From NCBI GenBank assembly GCA_029204225.1, contig MU831917.1:1-64000 (forward strand): a stretch of 64,000 nt of DNA, read 5' to 3'. Source of the stretch: Diphasiastrum complanatum. Lineage: Eukaryota; Streptophyta; Lycopodiopsida; Lycopodiales; Lycopodiaceae. The notes beneath the pieces are model-generated. The model saw nothing but the letters and a program-made list of their open reading frames with translations, made no database searches and had not been told where the DNA came from. How positions within the stretch are numbered: position 1 is the first letter of the stretch; every line of letters starts with the position of its first letter. Shown one piece after another: positions 34,990-46,251 of the stretch. The position numbers were made by a program, and so were the translations under genes.

Positions 34990-37625
34990 TCAACAAAGAC
35001 AATCTTTGTAGTACCGCCGTAGATGACCACCGTTTATGACAGTGTCTAGGAGTGTCCCATCAAGCGTTTGTAACTGGACTGCACCATTAGAGAATATTTT
35101 GTTAATAACGTATGGCCCCTCACTTCTGAACTTCAATTTGTCGGGGTGCTTTTTTGATGTATAAAGAAGTACGTGGTCATCTAAGTGTAGATCTTTATTG
35201 CACAGGTGACGGTCATGCCAAGCTTTTTGACGTCGTTTGTTAACTAGTTGTGCGTGATAAGATGTTAGTCTTGTCTCGCATAACTGGGCTAACGTGAAGA
35301 GCCTGGTTTTGACTTGTTGTTCTATTGGAGGCTTTTCACAGAGATCTGTTGAAAAAGCTTCTGCAACTCTTAGCGAAGGTACTAAGAATTCTACGGGCAT
35401 TACCGCCTCTTGACCATATACTAAGTGGAAGGGGTAACCCACCCAGTGGCTTTCTTTAGGGTGGTGCGGTAAGCCTAGATAGCTGAGAAAAGTTTTGTTT
35501 TCCAGTCAGAGCGACTTGTTTCAACTATCTTGGTTAAAATTTTACAGATCGTTTTGTTAGCTGATTCAGCCTGGCCATTACACCCAGGATAGTACGGTGT
35601 ACTTTTTTTGTGAACGACAAGGTAATGGCATAGGAGATTATCAACAACAGCATTAAAAAAATGCGTGCCGTGATCACGAACAAGCTCTATGAGACAGCCA
35701 AAACGGGTAATAATATTTTCGTAAAGAAAACGTGCAACTGTTTTTGCGTTGGTGTCCTTCGTTGCTCGAGCCTCTACCCACTTAGTGGCGTAATCTGTGG
35801 CTATGAGGATGTACCGAGCTTGGGTATGTTTCGTTGCTGGGCTGATGGGTCCAACAAAGTCAATTCCCCACTTATGGAAGGCGTTGGTGTGAAGTCTGCT
35901 TTGGTATTTTTCTTTGCTTGTTGACAGACATCACACGCTTTAATGACAGCAAATGTGTCTTTAAACAAAGATGGCCACCACAATCCCGCTCGAAGGATAA
36001 TCTTCGTTGTGGCTTCAGCACAAAAGTGGCCACCTCCAATGCCCTCATGAGCTTGAGATATTATCGGTCGTATCTCAAATTCATAAGCACATCGTCGAAT
36101 AATGCCGTCAACGCCCCTTTTGTAAAGTTGTCCTGCAATTAATTGAAAGGGCGCTGCTTTTATTAAAAATAAATAAATTTCTGTTGTAGTCAGGCCTTTT
36201 TTCAGTCGGCCTGTTGTGAGGAACTAAGTGATCTCCTCAGCTCATAAGGGTGTAGCATCGATCTGAAAAAGGCACGCATCAGATTGATCATCGTTGACTG
36301 GTGCAATTGTTTTTTCAGCACTTGGTAGTTTGGAAAGGTGATCCACCATGAAATGTTGGGTTCCTTTCCGAATGACTACATGGAAATTAAATTTCTCCAA
36401 AATCAGTAGCCATCGAGCTATTCGTCCCGTCTTACAGGACTTATTAACGATATATAGGAGTGCTTGATGGTCTGTGTAGAAAGCAAAGGTCTGGCCTAAT
36501 AAATAATGTCATAGTTGTTGTACCGCATAGACCATTGCCAATGCTTCTCTCTCGATAGTTGTATAGTTTACTTCAGCAGACACCAATTGCCTGCTTAAGA
36601 AACGTATAGGAAAATCTTTGCCATACTCGTCCGGTTGTGCAAGGAGACCTCTAATGGCATATTTACTTGCATCAGTATGCACATGGAATTCTTTCGTGTA
36701 ATCCGGCGAGCGGAGTATGGGAGCCGTCGTGAGGGCTATTTTCAACTCCTCAAAGGCCTTAATTCGTTCTTCAATCCAGTGCAGATCTCCACAACTAAAT
36801 AAACGAGGCGTGCCTTGCCGGCATAGTCGATTATAAATATGCGATAATAGTTGGTATGACCGAGGAAGACATATACTTCCTTCACTGTTGCAGGTAGGGG
36901 CATGTCCACGATAACCTTGATTTTTGACGGGTCGGTAGAAATATCGTCCTTTGATATTATATGTCCGAGTACAACCCTGTGGGTGACCCATATTTGGCAT
37001 TTATCAGGGTTTAGTGAGATGCCGAACCTACGACAGCGAATGAGGATTTTCTCCAAGGCATCGAGGTGCATAGCCACGGAAGAATGTGCACCTAGATCGT
37101 CGAGATAAATCTCCATGACCCGATGTAACAGATCTTGAAAGGCCATTTGCATGACCCGTTGGAAAGTTGAGGGGGTGTTACATAAGCCAAAAGGCATAAT
37201 GTTATAAGCGTAAACGCCGCTCTCTGTGGCAAAAGCCGTTTTATGTTTATCCTCAGGGGCTATTTGAACAAGGAAATAACCGCTGAATCCATCCAAGAAG
37301 CTGAAAGCTTCAGCTCCTGCCATTTCCTCATATATTTGGGTCGTTAAGGGCAAGGGAAAATGGTCTTTCTTCGTAACTGCATTAGGTTCTTGAGGTCAAC
37401 ACAGATACAAAGCTTGCCGTTTTTCTTGGGTACAACCACAATGGGTGATACCCAATCAGTATGTTGGACTTCATAAATGAAGCCAACATCCAGCAATTTC
37501 TTAATATCCTCATCGATCCTCTCACGATAGACTGGGTTACTACGGTAAGGTTTAGCCCTAATAGGCTTAGCATTGTCTTCTAGAGGAATCCGATGTACTA
37601 CTATTTCAGGGAGGATTCCTTTCAT
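34990..37625 (-). pseudogene. pol: E2 pol: reverse transcriptase, RNase H and integrase
   Basis: RT starts near 37,625 (AKPIRAKPYRSNP, WVSPIVVVPKKNGKL). A one-base loss near 37,380 shifts the frame, which continues at 37353 (FSFLDGFSGYFLVQIA, YNIMPFGLCNTPSTFQRVM, catalytic YLDD in MEIYLDDL). Another shift near 36,800 leads to RNase H (HVHTDASKYAI, IEREALAMVYAVQQL, YTDHQALLYIV). Integrase: zinc-binding AHEGIGGGHF ... CDVCQQAKKN at about 36,050-35,920; core D in GIDFVGPI, D in VRDHGTHF, E in NGQAESANK (about 35,870-35,560); then a TAG where a Trp is usual; C-terminal module 35442-34990 (FRSEGPYVINKIFSNGAVQL ... stop). Catalytic residues are intact but at least three frameshifts and several stops disable it. 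The Ty3 order RT-RH-IN is clear. Confidence 0.95.
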
Positions 37626-38690
37626 TTCGGTATAATTCCATGCAAATACATCCCTGTATTTGCATAATAAAGTTTCTAGATCAAACAGTTGGGTTGATGA
37701 CAGATGTGCACCAACATGAACTATGTGATCTATGTCCTCGTCAGGATCTTTAAGGTTTAGTGGAATTGTCTTAGCGGGTCCTTCAAAGGAATTGGAACTT
37801 GGTGTAGGTTCTTGATGTGGCTATGGTAACTAGATAACAACGTCATCCAGTGTAAAGTCTTTGAACTTCTGTGGAAGATCGAAAGGTGGGTCCACAAAAT
37901 GTTCTGGGACTTTAGGAATCATATGAGTTGATTCTTTACCAGATTTGGAAGCTTTGTCAAACTGTTTGTTGTCTATCCCCTCTGACAAGGGCTTGATTGG
38001 CTATTTAAGCTTGGCACGCATCTGTTTTTGACGCTCGATTGATTTTGTATCAATAATTTTATTTTTTTGTAACCGAGATTTTTGTGGTTTTTAAATAGGT
38101 GGTGTTGTGGCCTCACTTACCATATTGGCGTCGATTGTATCCCAGACTTCATCGGGATACACGTCCCGAGTATATACTTTGGATTTGGGCCTATATGCTT
38201 GTGTGTTTGTACTTTGGATGTTAGTTGGATATGAGCCAACGGTCCTGGTGACTTGATCTCTTTAGGAATGACTTTGGATGGATAATGTTGAGCATCTAGA
38301 TAGAGGAGTACATGATCATCCGTCATTTCGACATCATCCATGGAAAGAATACCTTCTTCCGAAACATGGGTAGTAGGGACACTAGGTTCTCCTGGGCACC
38401 AAGCCATAGGAATGGGGTCTATCATCATAAGCGGGATGATGGGTGTGTCAATGTTTGTAGAAGATGGGAGAATATTCACATCTTCTGCAGCCGTTTCGAT
38501 ACGACATCGATTGGAATCCGCACAATCCACGGTGGCTAGTGCATGATCCCAATTGATTATGTCCGTGGTTCGTGTATAGTGGCCTTTTTGGTTGGATCGG
38601 GACACTATCTGATTCGTCATATGTTGTAGAAGACCAATCATTGTATACCTTGGCGGGCTTGACATGGCCATTTGAGTCAACAGTGACTCG
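37626..38690 (-). pseudogene. E2 linker between protease and reverse transcriptase
   Basis: Open on the minus strand at 38794-38117 in one frame (MPIRINSFLVHPGSRW and on), partly overlapping the protease tail in another frame. No domain recognised; the segment 38,500-37,640 separates protease from RT and is acidic and Pro-rich. Frameshifted. Confidence 0.4.
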
Positions 38691-39083
38691 TTTATCGTGG
38701 TTGCCAAAGGTAATTTTGCTGTTCTTTCAGTCTTGGACAACACCTGCCATCTGGAGCCAGGGTGTACCAAGAAGGAGTTTATACGTATTGGCATCTTCTG
38801 GCAGGTCTAAGATGACACAATCGATGATAAACTTGACACCTGCTATTCGAACTTTTATATTTGATAAATGACCAGCAGGGTCAGTAACTCATTGATCAGC
38901 CATACGAAATTTATAACGTGGTTGATCGAGGGTATTGAAGTCCCATGACTTTGCCAATGACAAAGCCATTATATTAATGCGTGATCCGCTATCGAGGATA
39001 GCAGATACTGCGGAATAATCTTTATAGGACAAAGGTAGTGTGATGCTATGCCCCTTAGCAACACCTATATTCATCAGATTCAT
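38691..39083 (-). pseudogene. pol: E2 aspartic protease
   Basis: The minus strand reads YSAVSAILDSGSRINIM with the active-site DSG, then YKFRMADQ, a TGA at 38889, then AGVKFIIDCVILDLP and YKLLLGTPWL, then another TGA (DQ-stop and QD-stop; both are single C-to-T changes from CGA). This is the retropepsin that cuts the Gag-Pol polyprotein; it needs to dimerise and uses the Asp of DSG. The conserved LLGTPWL corresponds to LLGRPWL in the 28-kb remnant. Confidence 0.8.
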
Positions 39084-39122
39084 AGGAATATGAGGAATTT
39101 CAAAAATCTCTTCTGGTTTTCG

Positions 39123-39659
39123 CTATTCATCAAGGATAGGAGACAACTGAAAACTACGATGGATATAGCGTTGAAGTCTGGTGAAGGATTTGATCGCATT
39201 ATGGAACGACATGGTGAGTTGAGCTTGCAGGAGGTCAGAAAATACTTCAAGTCCCTGTAGGGATTGCTCTTTTCCGGGGATATGAGCTGATAATGGAGTT
39301 TTCGTATGTTCTTCCTCTCGCAAAAATTCATTTCGAAATTCGTTGTATTGCCTTTGTTTCACCTTTGGGTTTGGGTAATCTTTTGGTAATGTGGAGGCCG
39401 TCAAATGGCTTCCATGTGGGTCAACTGATTTTCCATGGTTTTGCTGGTGTTCTTGATGTTGGCGTTGTGCTCTAGTAAGAAATCTAATAGGTTCGGATGT
39501 GATATGACGTGCTGGAAGGATCATGTTAGGTTGTTTAGGACAGACTTTGAAGTTGTGTTTGCGAACATAGTCGGAACATTCCACATGGTATTGGTTTTTA
39601 ACTTTACAATCATCCATGAAATGTCCTGTTTCGCCACAGATTAAGCAGCGGTTGCTCAT
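39123..39659 (-). pseudogene. gag: E2 nucleocapsid zinc knuckle and Gag tail
   Basis: Begins MSNRCLICGETGHFMDDC, a perfect C-x2-C-x4-H-x4-C RNA-binding knuckle at residues 5-18. A second Cys/His group follows (HVECSDYVRKHNFKVC). Then a Gln/Arg/His-rich stretch that contains YNEFRNEFLREEE, like RRYQDMRQWIKHLQEEEE near the end of the E3 Gag. 178 codons, ending 40 bp before the protease Met. The capsid domain that should precede it was not found: upstream is repeat. Confidence 0.75.
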
Positions 39660-40290
39660 TGGTCCAGTGGCGATAGCGTAACCATCTTGGATGGCTAGTT
39701 GTGTTGGGTTTTCTGGTGGTGTGAATACTCAACTTGTTTGCATGAACATAAGTTGTCGGTTTGATACTGGTGATGGCTAGATGATGGAATTGATGTATCA
39801 TGATGACCAATCCTCAAAATAAGCCCATGCACTCTGGTTATGGTGGATACAGTTGTTGGAATGTGGTGGTTGTGGTGTGTGGTTGTCGATTGAGGTTTAT
39901 TGCGGTCTGATTGCGGTCTATTGTGGGCTATGACGGTTGTGATGGCAGTCGTTGAAGGTCGTAGGAGTCGTAGGCCATAATATGGCGGTGGATGGCGGTA
40001 AAGGACTGTTGTGGCTGTCTATGGTGATCGATTGGGCTGGACAGTCGATGGCAGTTTGTTGCGGTCGATGAAGGTCGTATGCAAGCTAGAGGTGATGACG
40101 GAGTCGTAGGCCATAATATTGCGGATGTGGCGGTCTGTGACGGTGGGGTGTATTCATAGGTGGACGTAAGATGGCGGTTGTGGCGGTTTGTGACGGTGGG
40201 GACGAATGGTCATTTGTGGGTAGTCGATGGTGATGAAGGATTCGTAGTCCGTAATATTGCGGTCTGTGACGATTAAGCACGAATGGTCAT
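39660..40290. repeat. GGCGGT/GTCGTAGG minisatellite in E2 leader
   Basis: Irregular repetition of GTCGTAGGCCATAATATTGC, GTGGCGGT(C/T)TGTGACGG and ACGAATGGTCAT phrases, densest at 39,950-40,290. It occupies the place where gag capsid would be expected. Confidence 0.65.
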
Positions 40291-40910
40291 TGGTCAAAAT
40301 TTGAGGAAAGTTCTGGCTCCGGTTGAAATTTGACGAGGGTCGGGCTCTGGTTGAGATTTGAGAGTAGTGCTCCGGTTGAGATCTGATGGAACACGTCAGT
40401 TGAGATGCGAACAAGTGCTCCAGTTGAGATCTGAGCAGAGTTCTCCGGTTGAGATCTGATGGAACACGTCGGTTGAGATGCGAGCAAGTGCTCCAGTTGA
40501 AATCTGAGCAGAGTGCTCCGATCAAGATCTGAGGAGAGTTCTTCGGTCGAGATTTGACTGAACACTCCAGTTGAGACGTGAGCGAAATGCTCCGGTTGAG
40601 AACTGAGTGGAGTGCTCCAAGTGAGATGTGATGGGAGTGCTCCGGTCGAGTTTTGACTGAACACTCCGGTTGAGATGTGAGCGAAATGCTCCGGTTGAGA
40701 TGTGATAGGAGTGCTCCGGTTGAGATGTGATGGGAGTGCTCCAGTTGGGATGTGATGGGAGTGCTCTGGTTGAGTTTTGACTGAACAATCTGGTTGAGAT
40801 TAGGACTGAAGGGTCCGGTTGAGATGTGAAGGTTTCTTTCGGTCGAGATGTCAAAGAGATGTTCATTCAAAATTTGTAGTTATTACTCCGGTCGAGATTT
40901 GAACGATGAG
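40291..40910 (-). repeat. TCTCAACCGGA-motif array in E2 leader
   Basis: About 22 units of roughly 24-30 bp, plus-strand core GCTCCGGTTGAGAT(G/C)TGA. All three minus-strand frames are open in parts, giving peptides such as TSQPEHSHHISTGALL; the frame shifts with unit length. Confidence 0.88.
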
Positions 40911-41171
40911 CGGTTGTTGAGGTGTAACTCAGGACATGTTAGGATTGTGAAGTTGTGGTTGAGTTGAGAGGTATGAGGTAGTGGTCCGGTCCAGACTTGA
41001 GTCATGGAGCTCGGCTTGGTGAGGATCGTGAGACTCCAATTGAGAAACGAGTAGGACTTCGGTTAAGACTGAAGTGATGAGCTCGACAATGGACGTGTAG
41101 GAGCTCTTAGGGCGATTGTGTCGCAACACAGGAGATTGAGATATGGCTTGGTTGAGCATGTGTGTAGCTAT

Positions 41172-41183
41172 GGAACGGCGCCA
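41172..41183 (-). other. Primer-binding site of E2
   Basis: The minus strand reads TGGCGCCGTTCC two bases after the LTR end CTGTGAACA. The first ten bases match the tRNA-Asp complement exactly. Confidence 0.65.
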
Positions 41184-41185
41184 AA

Positions 41186-41632
41186 TGTTCACAGATTCAC
41201 TGAATTGGTGAACACGTTTTTTCTTTCGTTTTTTATCTTTTTCCTTTTCTTGAATTACTTACTTTTGTTGTTACGGTTCTTTGTGGTTCTTCTTCTTATT
41301 AGAACTGTTACAGAGCAGAAGTGTTACTCAGGTTTCATTACGTATTCCTAGCCTGTCAGTGGGTAACTCAAATCCGATACTCAGCTACATGCAAGAAACC
41401 AATCATATAACCATCTACAGCTCAAGAAGATCAACGTTCAGCACAGAGAGCGATCCTACTACTAACTACTAAATCAGAGAACAATCAAGAACTAGATTAG
41501 CTACTGAAAACAAGATTCAAGAAACAAGAAACAAGATACCTAGCAACATTTTAACAATCTAAGAATCAAGAAACACTCATCACTTGATGCTTAGATTACT
41601 CAAGAACAATCAAGAGCTGGCTGTACAGTTCC
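41186..41632 (-). repeat. 5' LTR of E2, truncated
   Basis: Direct copy of the first ~440 bp of the 28,572-29,678 LTR, beginning TGTTCACAG. Similarity ends after GGCTGTA at about 41,632, so about 650 bp of this LTR has been lost. Confidence 0.85.
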
Positions 41633-41723
41633 AGGTAACAGCCAGTCTATTACAAGGAATTAATCACTACTCAAAAAAAAAAAACTAAGCAGAGGACCAC
41701 TTGTAGGCAGCATATTATCCATA

Positions 41724-43139
41724 TTGTGGAGTCCCGGAACTAAGCAAAGTGATCTATCAAACATGAAACCTAGCAGGTGCACTACAAAAGTTCACTTGGT
41801 CTCATTTATTGATTTTTCCAAGAAGCTAGCAGCGACTTGTCCTTTCTTGGAGTGGCTAAACTTTGACACACGACTGTTCTCAGGTGTGCAACATGAATGC
41901 CTGGTGTGTGTAGCTTATTCTACATTTGATGACGAGCTCCAGACATTTAAGATTCCTAGACACAAAGACAAGGATCCAATTCCTATATCACCACATATTC
42001 TAAACCACTTGGGGTTCCCAAATGAAGGAGAGCCTATGCACGGCAGAGGGCAATTTCTTCATAGGAATTACTTGATGTAGCTTTGTATGGAAGACGGTGA
42101 CAACAATGATGGTTACGCCGTCAAACTCATCTCGGATCCAGGACTTAGGGAAACGGCAATCCTACTTGCATTACTCACTGAGGTACAATCGTCAAGATTT
42201 GACAAGATTTCGAGCAGCACTTTATTTGCCCTATCATTTGGCTTGGAGGAACTTGTTACACGCCAGTTCATATGGGCAGAAAAGATAAGTATCAAATTAT
42301 GTGCAGCGCTCAAAGCAAGAAAACCTCTCACAAAGTGCAAATATCTCCTGCATATGATCGTAAGCAAACATTACTTGGGTGAATTCCCTAACATTCTCGC
42401 TCGAGTGCAAGAAAAATATCCAGATGTGCCACATACCACCTCAGCACGAGCTCATCACACCAAGAGGATAAAAGGGGGAGAGACAAAGGAAACAAGCAGG
42501 CCAGCACCCAAACAATGCCACATCACTAGCAAAAACACACCAATATCATCCACATGCGGCAAGGAAGCAGAGTTAGAGCCACAACGGTTAAAAAAGCATG
42601 ATCATAGCCAACACAAAAAAGAACATTCAGAGAGCCACACACAAGGTGAAGACTCATCCAGCAACAACAAAGAGCACTTGCACAAATCCACCATCCAGGG
42701 GTATGGAAATATCAACGAAATGGGAGACACAACACAATCACCCTATCCGATGCCTAAAGGCACCTCAACAGTGAAAATCACAAAAGTCATTGACGAAGAA
42801 TTGATTGCAATATCAAATCCTTCGACGACACATTCTGAGGCAAAGGAGATAGAGGCTAAACCTGGTGTCCCACTTGTGTCATTCATGGTAAATGACCTAC
42901 AAACCAAGGGTTTGAGCACTCTAGTGAGCATCATAAACTTTGTTTTCTCTGTTTTCTTCACACATAATTCTATCAATGCACTTTCATCTCTTTTTCAAGG
43001 CTTGAATATTGAATTTGCATGTACATGTGCAGGAAGAGAGAGAGAAAAAAAAAAAAAGACGATGGTGTCACATCCGCACTTCACATCCCATATGCATCCC
43101 TTGAATGGTCCCCCAATTATGGATGTGTAAGCCTCATGC
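41724..43139 (+). pseudogene. Lone DGY-domain ORF, one in-frame stop
   Basis: Plus-strand frame of 472 codons broken by a single TAG at 42078 (118 + 347 residues, same frame on both sides). The first ~210 residues resemble the accessory-ORF N-domain of E2 and E4: VCVAYSTFDDELQTFKI matches a VHMAYANY/ITLAFSTWKEE segment; ILNHLGFP matches PYGFP/ATIGIS; NNDGYAVKLISDPGLRETA matches KNKDGYMLEAINDKQLQA; and a downstream helix with FIWAEKISIKLCAALKARKP matches YDWA...CLHDCIKNKKP. The rest is a Lys/His/Glu/Ser-rich tail without coiled coil or C-domain. No pol or LTR is adjacent; the truncated E2 LTR is 90 bp away on the other strand. The last codons after about 43,020 look noncoding. Confidence 0.55.
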
Positions 43140-43499
43140 TCACAAGTGAACCCATGAGTTTTTTTGCATACTTGTTATTTCCAATAGAATTTCATTTCGT
43201 TATTCATCAACCTTGCGATGAGAGCACATGGATCCAATGACTTCCACCTCACTCTCTTTCTTGTTTTGCTCTTTCTCTTTTTGAGATGATCACATATTAA
43301 TCATTTTGTTATCTGCTTGATTGCATTGATTATGCATTGCAATTTAATCCATAGTCATTTGTGTTTTATTTTGTCACTTATTAGCTAGTGGTTGCAAGCA
43401 AATTCATATCAATTCAGCTTTATTAACAATTGCATTTTGTGGCGTTCTATCTAATTGTCATGCAAATCAATCATAATAGTAAAAAAATGGTCATAGAGT
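43140..43499. other. No gene seen
   Basis: AT-rich sequence between the DGY ORF and the CACTA end. Confidence 0.5.
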
Positions 43500-43925
43500 T
43501 TTTAGATTTTTTCTATTTTTCAACAGTGTCGAAATCCGACACATTTAAAATCCGTCAGATTTCGACAAGAAAAAAAAACTTGTCTCCGACAAGATTTTTT
43601 TCTTTTTTGTCAGAGTCCAATGGGTTCACACTTTTGCATGTCATATTCCAATATTTTAATCTGTCAGATTCCAATGGATAATTCGAGATTTAACGGAATC
43701 CGACATCCCACATGGTCGTCGGCCACGTGGCATATTTTTTGAGAATATTTTTTGTCGGCCAGTTGTCGGCTGCCAGTTGTCGGTTTTGGTCTTGTCATCG
43801 AATAGCAACAAATTTTGACGACCCTATTGTGACACGTTTTTTGATGCCCACGTCAATTCAAAAATAAATTAAAACACGATTTCACGTCGGAAATCTTGTC
43901 AAAAATCCGGACAATTCTTGTAGTG
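43500..43925 (+). mobile_element. CACTA transposon 3' terminus with subterminal repeats
   Basis: Ends TTCTTGTAGTG at 43,915-43,925, the reverse complement of the CACTACAAGAA terminus of plant CACTA (En/Spm) elements. The 400 bp before it are dense in GTCGG/CCGAC and TGTC(A/G)GA units, including the near-palindrome GTGTCGAAATCCGACAC at 43,527, as expected for transposase-binding subterminal repeats. The matching 5' terminus was not found. Confidence 0.65.
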
Positions 43926-44341
43926 GAAAAGTATTTATTGCGCTGTCAATTTCAAATTGTCAGGGCATTACCGTCCACAAATAAGTATATATAGACTTTA
44001 ACAAACAGCTCTAATCCAAGTCATATAACTAAACCCATCATACCATTTATATCAGAAATAGTCGAAGTGTAACTAAAGGTTTAAACAAAAAGCAGTACAC
44101 TTCAAAGGAAACCTCGTTAATGAAAGTTAAGCATCCACGAGTAGTAAATTCATGATCATTTCATGGCACTTCAACTTCTCATACCCGTTAGTAGCAACAA
44201 CCATATTGAGAGGATTAGAAGACTGTTTACAAGAATTTTTTCATTGTTAACATTTAGAGTGTTGTACGAAGTCTAATCAAAAGAACTCAAGACATTCGTT
44301 TGAAACAAGCAAGTAAATTACGAGAGCATTTCTTAATTAGA

Positions 44342-44374
<33 letters not shown>

Positions 44375-44699
44375 TTGAGCTGAGCTTTGACCTTAGCAAA
44401 GCCCAAGCTGATCACCTGAGCTTTGAGTTCAACAAAGCCCTGGCTTGATCAGCCCAACATTTGTTGAGCTTGAAAGTGTGTGTGTGGGCTTTAGGGTAGG
44501 CTTTAGGGTTTAGGCATTAACCATAAACCTTAAACCCCTCTATTAAGTCCTTACTCCCACCCCATTTCTCTTAAATCGTAAACAATGTTCGTAAAATATT
44601 ACCCCCCTCTCATAAACCCTAAACCTATTTCTTGTATGTTGTGTGTGTGGATTTGTGTGTTTGTATGCGTGTCTATATGAGTGTGCATGTGCATGCATT
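43926..44699. other. No gene; (GT)n at about 44,342-44,369
   Basis: AT-rich sequence and a GT run followed by GAGCTGAGCTTTGA/AAGCCC repeats and TAAACCCTAAACC-like phrases; nothing coding. Confidence 0.5.
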
Positions 44700-45370
44700 G
44701 ATTTCTCCAAAACTTGATATCTTTACAAATTTCTGGACTACTTTTAGGGTTATTGGCTTGGACAAAAGTTTATTTATGCTTGAATCATCGGTTTGGAAAT
44801 TGGTTTGGTGCTACGGGTTTTTCTCAACGCGCAGCACAATACGAAACAGACGATAGGCAAAACGGACTCTATTCGACGATACTGGACCACTTCACAAAAA
44901 TGCCAATAAGTAGTCCATTCATTGTGCCCTAATGGTGTTCCTTTTGACAGGAAGGGCATTTTCAAAACAACAATGTTGAAATCGAACTGTAACTAGTCTA
45001 GTGGATTCATGTCAAGCACACAAACTTGTGGCAACCTTTCGTCCGAAGTTTCGGGGGCATGCGACTGGATCCGACCAATTTTTGGTCCGACAGGCCTAAC
45101 TTCCCTACACTACTTTCAAGGTTTCTGGATCGGACACATGTTTGTCAATGAGTACTATACCGTTTGGAATTTGGTTTGGTGTCACGAGTTCATCTCAACA
45201 TGCAGCATAGTATGGAATAGACGGCAGGCAAAACGGACTCCATACGGTGACACTGGACCACTTTTCATGAATGCCAAAAAGTAGTCCATTTATTGTGCCC
45301 TAATGGCATTCCTTCTGACTCTGGCTCAAATGCACGTTTTTGTGAGCACTTAACCGTTTGGATGCTAAGG
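44700..45370 (-). repeat. ~360-bp satellite, two units, inverted
   Basis: AGTAGTCCATT (the complement of the 21.4-kb landmark) ends at 44,919 and 45,290, 371 bp apart. Flanking phrases such as GACACTGGACCACTTTTCAT and ATTGTGCCCTAATGG also match in inverse orientation. Confidence 0.85.
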
Positions 45371-46251
45371 TCTTTGTACGTGTACATTTGTGAAAGAATA
45401 TGGTAGTGACTTAAAAAAAAAAGCTAAAACATTCACGTATTTTAAATTTAAATCATTAATCCTTGGTTGATTATTTGGCAATTATTTTGTCTAGTCCTTT
45501 GAATCTATTTGTAATATTTCAAATTTGTACTTTCCTAAAAAAAGCATTGGCTGAGGTGTTGTGCAACCAATTGATCCCTAAATACTTTTGTTTGGTTATT
45601 ATTTTGGATGAACCCAAGCACATTTGCGATCCAAAATAGATGCCCTCCACTATTTTTTAGAAGCCAAAAATGCAACAAGACTTCTAATCTAAATTTCATT
45701 TAGATCACCACACCACTTTATTTTTGTGGCTTTTGTGGGTTGTCTATTTTTTTATGGACCCAAATAAAACTCGCATTTCTCACCTTGCATATGTTGCAAG
45801 GTTGCAAGAAATCTTTTGTGAAAAATTTGAAGGTTCTCCAATTGTTGTTGGAGCTCCTAACATGTAAGGCCAATGAAATTCTTCAATTGACAATGCATCT
45901 TTTAGATTCAGCAAACTGAGTTTTTGTTTTCCAAAAGAGTCCATCCACCAATGCCAATTAAATTCATCAAAAAATCGATAACTTGCTGGAATGCTTGATT
46001 CTAAAAAGTTTAATCAGGCACATGGATCAACCTCATGTTGTTCTTTTTGAGCCTTATGTTCTTCTAGACAAAGGAAGCATTGCTGCAAGTTTGACTCAAT
46101 GACCAAAAGGCACATCAAACAACAATTGAAGGAAACTAATTTGAATAGCTATGCAAAAATCTATCGCATTAGGTACCTGAATAAAAGTTCAAAAATCATA
46201 TATACGTATTAATGACACAACCAATTTTGGTGCATATGATTACTCGGCATT
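45371..46251. other. E3 insertion target; weak minus-strand coding-like stretch
   Basis: Mostly AT-rich. The minus strand from about 46,030 to 45,790 is open for about 80 codons (SSIPASYRFFDEFNWHWWMD and on), with an aromatic-rich composition but no family I recognise. E3 lies just to its right. Confidence 0.3.

Larger units (their letters stand above)
28572..41632 (-). mobile_element. E2: ~13-kb Ty3/gypsy retrotransposon with accessory ORF
   Basis: Minus-strand order: truncated 5' LTR (41632-41186), primer-binding site (41183-41172), repeat-filled leader, nucleocapsid knuckle (39.66 kb), protease (39.08 kb), RT, RNase H and integrase (37.6-34.99 kb), 24-bp repeat array (34.6-34.17), accessory ORF (33239-29935), polypurine tract and 3' LTR (29678-28572). 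The gag capsid domain is absent. LTRs differ from the E1/E3/E4 family, so this is a second lineage. All genes are broken. Confidence 0.9.

Noticed and set aside
40154-40870. 238-codon ORF in the E2 leader
   Set aside because: It encodes only minisatellite peptides, and parallel frames are equally open.
41780-41790. CACTACAAAAG as a possible CACTA 5' end pairing with 43,925
   Set aside because: It lies inside the DGY ORF, flanking triplets do not match (GTG versus GAA), and no subterminal repeats follow it.
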